The translations under genes and the position numbers were made by a program. Below the pieces are notes generated by a model, which was not told where the DNA came from, did no database searches, and saw only the letters and a list, made by a program, of their open reading frames with translations. This document shows positions 5,763-10,222 of a stretch of 10,222 nucleotides of DNA, piece by piece (the stretch's first letter is position 1; the number at the start of each line of letters is the position of its first letter). Source of the stretch: Chloroflexota bacterium (GTDB lineage Bacteria; Chloroflexota; Ktedonobacteria; Ktedonobacterales; Ktedonobacteraceae); NCBI GenBank assembly GCA_021828635.1, contig JAJZEJ010000691.1:1-10222 (forward strand), read 5' to 3'.

Positions 5763-7775
5763 ATGCCAACAGTACAGACTGACCTGTTAGGGATGGTGCT
5801 GGGGGAATACCGCATTGAACGACTATTAGGTAGTGGTAAATTGACCGCCGTATATATGGGGTCACACGTGGCTCAAGAGCAGCAGGTGATGATTACCACC
5901 TTTCTCCTACCGATTGAGTTTTCGTCACAGGCGCGAGAACATTTTAGAGTGCGTTTTCTGCATGATGGTGCATCTTTAACGCATTTACAACACCAACATA
6001 TTCTTCCCTTCTATGCCGCAGGTGAGCAATATGGTTATCCCTATCTAGTAACGCCGTTTGTGAAAGAGAATTCGCTTGCTAGTGTGATGAATACACATCC
6101 ACGCTTTAAGGCTGAACAGGCGTTGGTGCTGGTGAAACAGATCGCAGATGCTCTGGATTATGCTCATAGTCAGAGCATTTTTCATGGTGCCTTAATTCCT
6201 TCTTCGATCTTACTAACCGAGAAACAGGGTGTGCGTATTGCCGGTTTTGGTTTTACCCATCTTTTAAGCATGCAAGGTATTGAGTTGTATAGTCAGCCCA
6301 ATGCCCATTTATACAATGTTGTGGGTACGCCACTCTGTCCACCAGTTTATATGCCTCCTGAATGGTTACATGGCGCGGCGATAGATGCTCGCACGGATGT
6401 CTATGCCCTGGGTGTGCTACTCTTCCAGCTTTTGACTGGTACGTTACCATTCCCGCAGATGCAATCCGTAGAAGCCGCACTACAAGGTATCGACCAACCA
6501 ATACCTTCGGTTTCTGCTCTATGTCCCGATGTGCCAGCCGGGCTAGACCTGATTGTGCAGCAGGCGTTAGAGAGTAATCCTAAGCAGCGTTTTCAGTCTG
6601 CTGGCAATTTGGCGCGTGCGTTTGAGCGTGCGATGCTGGTAATTGCGATGGCTAAGAGTGTTCCCCAAAGCAAAGAGCAGCCTATAGTAGATACGCAGGT
6701 GACACTACCACCGACTGTTAACTGGTTTGATGAAGAGACGTTAGCAGAGATAGCTGGTGATAGCAAAGTATCAACCTCGTTGACTGGACGCCAACGCACA
6801 GTCTCTGGTATGTTAAAGAAGCAAGATGCTAAGTGGCAACTCAATCCGCCGATTGTTACCAGTCAGATGCCTGCGGTAAAAGCTGCTCAAGGTAAAGGCC
6901 CGGAAGGGCAGGTGACGGGTGGAATCCCTGTTCTTAATGGTGATGCTATGCCTTCGGCGGACCCATTTGTCTGGTGGTCCACTGTCTCGCTAGGGCAAGG
7001 TGAAGGGCAGACACCAGGAACCTTTCAAACACGTACCACGACGCTCAGACCAACATCCGCTTTGCGTAAACGCCGTCAGCCGACACAGGCCGAGCGCAGG
7101 CGTGCATTGGTGGTTCTGGCTGGTAGTGGTGTAGCTGCGGTCGGCATTCTCGGCATTGGTGGTATTGGGCTAGCTCGTTTCATCGAGGGCCATCTGCATC
7201 AGCAGGCTACTACTGCGCTATCGCCTTCTGCTACTACGACTACCATGCCAACAGCCCAACCGTCTCCCACTATGAAGGCCGCGCCAACCAAAGAACCGAC
7301 ACCTAAGCCGACAACGAAACCCTCACCCACAGCGCAACCGGCCGCTCAAGCGACAGCACAACCCACTGCCCAGGCGACGGGTCAGCCCACGGCGCAACCA
7401 ACGAGCCAACCTTCGCCAACTCCTACGCCGACGCAACAGCCACCGACACCAACGCCAACTCCGTCACATACCGGCACCGTCATCGGCTCTACAAGCATGG
7501 GTACGAATAGCTCACAGAATTTTACCGATCCTCATAATGGTGGTGGTGGCATCTTGATTCATTTACAAAATGGTAATTTTGTGGCCTATTATCGTGCTTG
7601 CACTCATCAGGGTGTGCCTGTGAACTATAACTCTGGCAACCAGAAGCTTGTTTGCCCGTTGCATGGTGCTATGTTTGATCCTGCTAACAATGGTCAAGTG
7701 GTGCAGGGACCGGCCTCAAATCCACTACCAAGCATTCAGATTACTGTTAATAGTGATGGTACGATTACTGTCTGA
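5763..7775 (+). CDS. Membrane-anchored Ser/Thr pseudokinase with an extracytoplasmic Rieske [2Fe-2S] domain
   Basis: The product is 670 residues from the ATG at 5763, chosen because GGGGG ends 6 bases upstream; in-frame ATGs at 5757 and 5724 are possible. Residues 15-290 have a protein-kinase fold with G23-S-G25, a PPE-type motif (E200) and D212-V-Y-A-L-G. The catalytic residues are missing: the ATP lysine is T45, HRD reads H141-G-A143, the following K and N are I145 and S148, and DFG reads G161-F-G. Transfer of phosphate is therefore unlikely. A membrane helix lies at 448-472, preceded by a strongly basic stretch, so the kinase fold is cytoplasmic. A Pro/Thr/Gln/Ala linker (485-572) leads to a Rieske domain (575-670) with ligands C613, H615, C631 and H634 in C-x-H-x15-C-x2-H. 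The two disulfide cysteines of high-potential bc1-type Rieske proteins are absent (V and L instead). Divergent transcription from the FHA-bearing redox gene suggests a shared pathway (inference). Confidence 0.92.
   Translation: MPTVQTDLLGMVLGEYRIERLLGSGKLTAVYMGSHVAQEQQVMITTFLLPIEFSSQAREHFRVRFLHDGASLTHLQHQHILPFYAAGEQYGYPYLVTPFVKENSLASVMNTHPRFKAEQALVLVKQIADALDYAHSQSIFHGALIPSSILLTEKQGVRIAGFGFTHLLSMQGIELYSQPNAHLYNVVGTPLCPPVYMPPEWLHGAAIDARTDVYALGVLLFQLLTGTLPFPQMQSVEAALQGIDQPIPSVSALCPDVPAGLDLIVQQALESNPKQRFQSAGNLARAFERAMLVIAMAKSVPQSKEQPIVDTQVTLPPTVNWFDEETLAEIAGDSKVSTSLTGRQRTVSGMLKKQDAKWQLNPPIVTSQMPAVKAAQGKGPEGQVTGGIPVLNGDAMPSADPFVWWSTVSLGQGEGQTPGTFQTRTTTLRPTSALRKRRQPTQAERRRALVVLAGSGVAAVGILGIGGIGLARFIEGHLHQQATTALSPSATTTTMPTAQPSPTMKAAPTKEPTPKPTTKPSPTAQPAAQATAQPTAQATGQPTAQPTSQPSPTPTPTQQPPTPTPTPSHTGTVIGSTSMGTNSSQNFTDPHNGGGGILIHLQNGNFVAYYRACTHQGVPVNYNSGNQKLVCPLHGAMFDPANNGQVVQGPASNPLPSIQITVNSDGTITV
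7215..7478 (+). repeat. Low-complexity Pro/Thr/Gln/Ala linker region
   Basis: This coding stretch consists of short degenerate repeats giving units such as AQPTAQAT, PTPTPT and SQPSPT. It joins the membrane helix to the Rieske domain and would act as a flexible spacer outside the membrane, possibly O-glycosylated. Such repeats vary in length easily, so the linker may differ between strains. Confidence 0.8.
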
Positions 7776-7780
7776 TGAGT

Positions 7781-8008
7781 TTATGTGTGGCTACGGCGTG
7801 CCAGTACTGTCACAGCACAGAGGAAAAGCATAATGGCGGCGAAGACGCCGTAAATGATTGGTGGATAGGCACTGGGCAAAGATGCCTTTTGTATGCTCTC
7901 AAGTTCTTGTTTTGGCTGCTTATCCGGGTCGATGATGAGTATGTATGTCATGAGCAATGTGCCTAGCGCGAACACAACGAGTAGACCAAACATGATGATG
8001 GTATTCAT
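7781..8008 (-). CDS. Small two-helix membrane protein of unknown function
   Basis: The product is 75 residues. Hydrophobic helices at about 3-25 and 50-70 are joined by a charged loop (IDPDKQPKQELESIQK). The C-terminus is ARRSHT, whose arginines suggest both ends are cytoplasmic and the loop is outside. The ATG is preceded by AGGAGG only 4 bases away: a strong site at unusually short spacing. Its stop codon is 5 bases from the stop of the convergent pseudokinase gene, leaving no room for a terminator. I do not recognise a family. A small accessory subunit of a membrane complex is conceivable but unsupported. The hydropathy pattern, ribosome binding site and clean fit between neighbours argue that it is real. 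Confidence 0.72.
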   Translation of the reverse strand: MNTIIMFGLLVVFALGTLLMTYILIIDPDKQPKQELESIQKASLPSAYPPIIYGVFAAIMLFLCAVTVLARRSHT

Positions 8009-8102
8009 AATGCCTCCTCTCTGCTTTAAGCATCAATGAGCGTAAAATCCAACCGACCCTTCTGTTAGAATACGACTCCGCTGTCAAGAAAGACGCAAGC
8101 AA

Positions 8103-8131
8103 TTGTAGAGGTAACAAAAGCATGATACAAT
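8103..8131 (+). promoter_or_regulatory. Predicted sigma-70-type promoter of the lipid kinase gene
   Basis: TTGTAG (8103-8108) and TACAAT (8126-8131, 5 of 6 to consensus) are separated by 17 bases. Transcription would start near 8138, about 32 bases before the ATG at 8170. It is among the clearest promoters in the window. Confidence 0.6.
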
Positions 8132-8169
8132 GATGCCCAAAATGGTGTCTCGCAAAGGAGCGATGGCTT

Positions 8170-9087
8170 ATGGAGACGGTGAAGTCATTTGGGCAACCTC
8201 TTATTATCCTCAATCCCGCCGCTAATAGAGGGCATATGCAGCACTATCGTGCTGTGATTCGCCCGCGCGTCGAGCAGGAACAAGGCGAATATGTAGAAAC
8301 GGCGTGCCAGGGTGAGGCCAAAGAACGTGCCATGCAGGCGGCCCAGCTGGGACGACCGGTCGTCGTTGTGGGCGGCGATGGTACCGTGCATGAGGCCGTT
8401 AATGGTATTCTTGCCAGTGGCAGACATGTTCCCCTGGGCATCGTAGGTGCTGGCTCTGGCAATGACTTTGCCTGGAACGCGCTCAAACTTCCGCATGAGC
8501 CTACCGAAGCTCTGGAACGTGCCTTGCATGGTCGTTTGGTTGCTGTTGATGCTGGTATGGTCAATGGTTGCTACTTCGCCAATGCTTTTAGTGTCGGATT
8601 GGATGCCGATATCGGTGCTGCTGCGACAGCCTTGAAAAAATATCCCTTGATGAGTGGCGAGCGGCTCTATTATACAGCATCGCTTCGTCAACTGCTCTTT
8701 GGCTATCAGCATTGTCCCTGGCTGACCTGCACTGTGGATGGTGTAAATATATTGGCAGAACAGACTGAATGCCATTGCGTCTTGCTTGCCGTTTCTAATG
8801 GACCAACCTATGGCGCGGGTTTTCGCATTAACCCCTCTGCTGATTACACCGATGGGCTATTCGATATTTGCCAGATTGACTATGTACCGCTTGTGCGTGC
8901 ATTACAACTATTGCCACGTGTTCAGCGTGGCGAACATACACATTTGCCGATGGTGCATTTCCACCGTGGTAGTAGCGTGACGATTGAGAGCCGAGAAACT
9001 CTGCACATCCAAATGGATGGCGAGATCAGTCGGGCGACACGTTTCGAGGGCCATATGCTTCCAGGTGCGCTCCTTGTGCGTGTATAG
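8170..9087 (+). CDS. Diacylglycerol kinase-family (YegS/DagK/BmrU) lipid kinase
   Basis: The product is 305 residues, the usual length of the family. Family motifs are G68-G-D-G-T72 followed by VHEAVNGI (nucleotide-binding loop), G95-S-G-N-D99-F, V125-D-A-G (128), the GPTYGAGFRINP stretch (211-222) with D225 and D228-G, and D283-G-E near the C-terminus. These enzymes transfer phosphate from ATP to diacylglycerol or related lipids at the inner membrane face, recycling diacylglycerol into phospholipid synthesis. The exact substrate cannot be read from sequence, and some relatives act on other lipids. AAGGAG ends 9 bases before the ATG. A good promoter precedes it, and it appears to be transcribed alone, divergent from the small membrane protein and convergent with nth. 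Confidence 0.93.
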   Translation: METVKSFGQPLIILNPAANRGHMQHYRAVIRPRVEQEQGEYVETACQGEAKERAMQAAQLGRPVVVVGGDGTVHEAVNGILASGRHVPLGIVGAGSGNDFAWNALKLPHEPTEALERALHGRLVAVDAGMVNGCYFANAFSVGLDADIGAAATALKKYPLMSGERLYYTASLRQLLFGYQHCPWLTCTVDGVNILAEQTECHCVLLAVSNGPTYGAGFRINPSADYTDGLFDICQIDYVPLVRALQLLPRVQRGEHTHLPMVHFHRGSSVTIESRETLHIQMDGEISRATRFEGHMLPGALLVRV

Positions 9088-9093
9088 CCATTC

Positions 9094-9140
9094 GTAGGGA
9101 TCGATGATGCGTTGTAACAAACTGCAAAATCGGCCCCTAC
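9094..9140. terminator. Imperfect inverted repeat between convergent genes, possible two-way terminator
   Basis: GTAGGGATCGAT (9094-9105) pairs with ATCGGCCCCTAC (9129-9140), allowing one mismatch and one G-T pair, around a 23-base loop. It lies between the stops of the convergent lipid kinase and nth genes and overlaps the last nth codons. The loop is long and no T-tract follows on either strand, so intrinsic termination is doubtful. Confidence 0.3.
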
Positions 9141-9811
9141 AGAGCATGGAAGGCAGAGGGGCAGCGTGAGGCCAGGGTACATTGCGCACAGAGCGGTTTA
9201 CGGGCGTTACAGACGGCGCGTCCGTGAAAGATGAGTAGGTGCGAGAGATCGAGCCAGTCTTGTTGCGGAATGATGCGCATCAGGTCTTGCTCGACCTTCA
9301 CCGGGTCTTCATTGGTGGTCCAGCCTAGACGGCGCGAGAGTCGCCCGATGTGTGTATCGACGACAAAGCCTTCGATGATGCCGAAGGCATTGCCCAGCAC
9401 AACATTGGCGGTTTTGCGTGCCACACCTGCCAGACTGAGTAACCCCGTCATCGTGTTCGGCACTTCACCACCAAAGTTTGTAATCATGCGCTGGCTGGCG
9501 GCACGAATATTTTTTGCTTTGTTGCGATAAAAGCCTGTTGGACGAATATCCTGCTCCAACTCTTCCTGGCTGACTTTTGCGAAATCTTCTGCCGTGCGAT
9601 ATTTCTTAAACAGTGTCTCGGTGACGATATTGACGCGCTCGTCGGTACACTGTGCTGACAGTTGTGTGGCAACCAGCAACTCCAGTGGATTGGAGAAATT
9701 GAGTGAACAGGCCGCATCAGGATAGAGGCGACGCAATTCAGCGATGATAGCCGCGACTTGTTCCTCTGAACCTGGTGTTGGGCCGCTATAGGTCGGCGAT
9801 GTCTGGCTCAT
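9137..9811 (-). CDS. nth: Endonuclease III (DNA glycosylase/AP lyase)
   Basis: The product is 224 residues, typical of the family. This base-excision repair enzyme removes oxidised pyrimidines and cleaves the abasic site. The helix-hairpin-helix at 124-137 reads L-A-G-V-A-R-K-T, with catalytic lysine K133; the more usual form is LPGVGRKT, so both P and the second G are replaced by A. The catalytic aspartate is D152 in VVDTH. The LSAQCTD segment (51-57) matches the family's LSAQ-x-TD. The C-terminal [4Fe-4S] ligands are C201, C208, C211 and C217 (C-x6-C-x2-C-x5-C). The only purine-rich stretch before the ATG, AAGGA, is about 13 bases away and partly within a short dyad, so translation may be weak or coupled to the gene 41 bases upstream. 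Confidence 0.96.
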   Translation of the reverse strand: MSQTSPTYSGPTPGSEEQVAAIIAELRRLYPDAACSLNFSNPLELLVATQLSAQCTDERVNIVTETLFKKYRTAEDFAKVSQEELEQDIRPTGFYRNKAKNIRAASQRMITNFGGEVPNTMTGLLSLAGVARKTANVVLGNAFGIIEGFVVDTHIGRLSRRLGWTTNEDPVKVEQDLMRIIPQQDWLDLSHLLIFHGRAVCNARKPLCAQCTLASRCPSAFHAL

Positions 9812-9827
9812 GGATAGTAACTTATCC
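9812..9827 (-). promoter_or_regulatory. Short dyad between the nth ribosome-binding region and start codon
   Basis: GGATA (9812-9816) and TATCC (9823-9827) are complementary with a 6-base loop and sit directly against the nth ATG, overlapping part of the AAGGAT sequence on the minus strand. Folding would either hide the ribosome site or bring a distant one closer. The stem is only 5 bp, so this is tentative. Confidence 0.25.
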
Positions 9828-9852
9828 TTGCTAGCGAAAAAATACTCTGCAT

Positions 9853-10221
9853 CTAGATATATTGTATCTGATATTGTTCGCTGTGTCCCTGCCCATTCTG
9901 GCCTGCGAGAATTTTGTCGATCAGATCATCCTTCTTAGCTTTAGAAGTATAGATGATATTGAGTTCATCGGCAAGAGCCTTCAAAGCCTTGACCGTCTTA
10001 GGTTGCAACTCGGTCTGGGTGTATATTTTGCTCGCTACCTGTTCTACCTGCTCTGCTTGTTCTGCCTGCTTCGTGGGCGGCATAGTAGGCGTAGCTGTCG
10101 ATGACTCTGGTGCTGATACCACGGTTGGCATATGTTGAAGTTCGCTCCAGGTGACATTGGGCATCCGGCGTAATAGCAGGACGATATTCGTGAGCAGATC
10201 GGCCAATTCGTGGGTTCTCAT
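9853..10221 (-). CDS. Small protein with a Rho-N/SAP-like C-terminal module
   Basis: At least 122 residues are visible. The ATG at 10221 is one base from the window edge, so no ribosome site can be seen and the true start may lie outside. Residues 1-30 form a likely amphipathic helical segment (HELADLLTNIVLLLRRM). Residues 33-65 are a Pro/Thr/Ser then Gln/Glu-rich linker with AEQAEQVEQVA repeats. Residues 69-106 resemble the Rho N-terminal or SAP fold, with K75-TVKALKALADELNI followed by KKDDLIDKIL. Such small helix-extended-helix modules bind nucleic acid in Rho and SAP proteins. Function is unknown. The gene lies 41 bases upstream of nth on the same strand, so the two may be co-transcribed, which fits a nucleic-acid role but does not prove it. 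Confidence 0.75.
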   Translation of the reverse strand: MRTHELADLLTNIVLLLRRMPNVTWSELQHMPTVVSAPESSTATPTMPPTKQAEQAEQVEQVASKIYTQTELQPKTVKALKALADELNIIYTSKAKKDDLIDKILAGQNGQGHSEQYQIQYI

Positions 10222-10222
10222 C

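Noticed and set aside
7215..7478. Short repeats as a possible CRISPR array or tandem repeat element
   Set aside because: The repeats are degenerate, in frame and encode a Pro/Thr/Gln/Ala linker; there are no uniform spacers.
7775..7966. Plus-strand 63-codon frame opposite the small membrane protein
   Set aside because: It mirrors the minus-strand gene, overlaps the pseudokinase stop codon and lacks protein-like features; the minus frame has a strong ribosome site and clear helices.
8082..8087. TTGACA on the minus strand as the -35 of the small membrane protein gene
   Set aside because: The -35 match is perfect, but no acceptable -10 lies 16-18 bases downstream; the nearest TA-rich hexamers are at wrong spacing.
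8185..8775. Minus-strand 196-codon frame within the lipid kinase gene
   Set aside because: The plus strand encodes clear lipid-kinase motifs over the same bases; the antisense frame has no domain and is a coding shadow.

Overview
The window looks like chromosomal DNA of a Chloroflexota bacterium, most likely of the class Ktedonobacteria. This is an inference from moderate GC content, a membrane-anchored Ser/Thr-kinase-type protein with a Pro/Thr/Gln linker, a Rho-N/SAP-like small protein and Chloroflexota-flavoured housekeeping genes. No rRNA, tRNA, CRISPR array or insertion sequence was seen.

Left part (1-5340, all minus strand): a tight two-gene redox unit. A 1373-residue fusion protein (1219-5340) carries, in order, a NirB/rubredoxin-reductase-like FAD/NAD(P)H module, two FHA domains, a two-cluster ferredoxin module, two cyclic-nucleotide-binding-like domains and a DmsB/HybA-type four-cluster ferredoxin module. 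Fifteen bases downstream lies a five-helix membrane protein (289-1203) with two H-x13-H pairs, the pattern of a two-heme b transmembrane electron carrier. A further gene begins at base 56 and runs off the window. The 232 bases before it hold a perfect 11-bp hairpin and several short repeats.

Middle (5341-7775): a 422-base divergent control region with one recognisable promoter for each direction; the minus promoter's -35 box lies inside a perfect dyad. The plus-strand gene (5763-7775) encodes a protein-kinase fold that lacks its catalytic residues, a membrane helix, a Pro/Thr-rich linker and a predicted extracytoplasmic Rieske [2Fe-2S] domain.

Right part (7781-10222) is more ordinary: a small two-helix membrane protein (minus, 5 bases from the pseudokinase stop, convergent), a YegS/DagK-family lipid kinase with a good promoter (plus), endonuclease III nth (minus), and upstream of nth a small protein with a Rho-N/SAP-like module (minus, start possibly off-window).

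Working model (inference): the divergent pair 289-7775 forms a signal-gated transmembrane electron-transfer system. NAD(P)H would reduce FAD, electrons would pass along up to six [4Fe-4S] clusters to the b hemes, and a Rieske domain would sit on the outer face. FHA and cNMP-like domains would couple the flux to phosphothreonine or nucleotide signals, with the pseudokinase as a membrane-tethered partner. I know of no characterised system with this combination, but I could not search for one.
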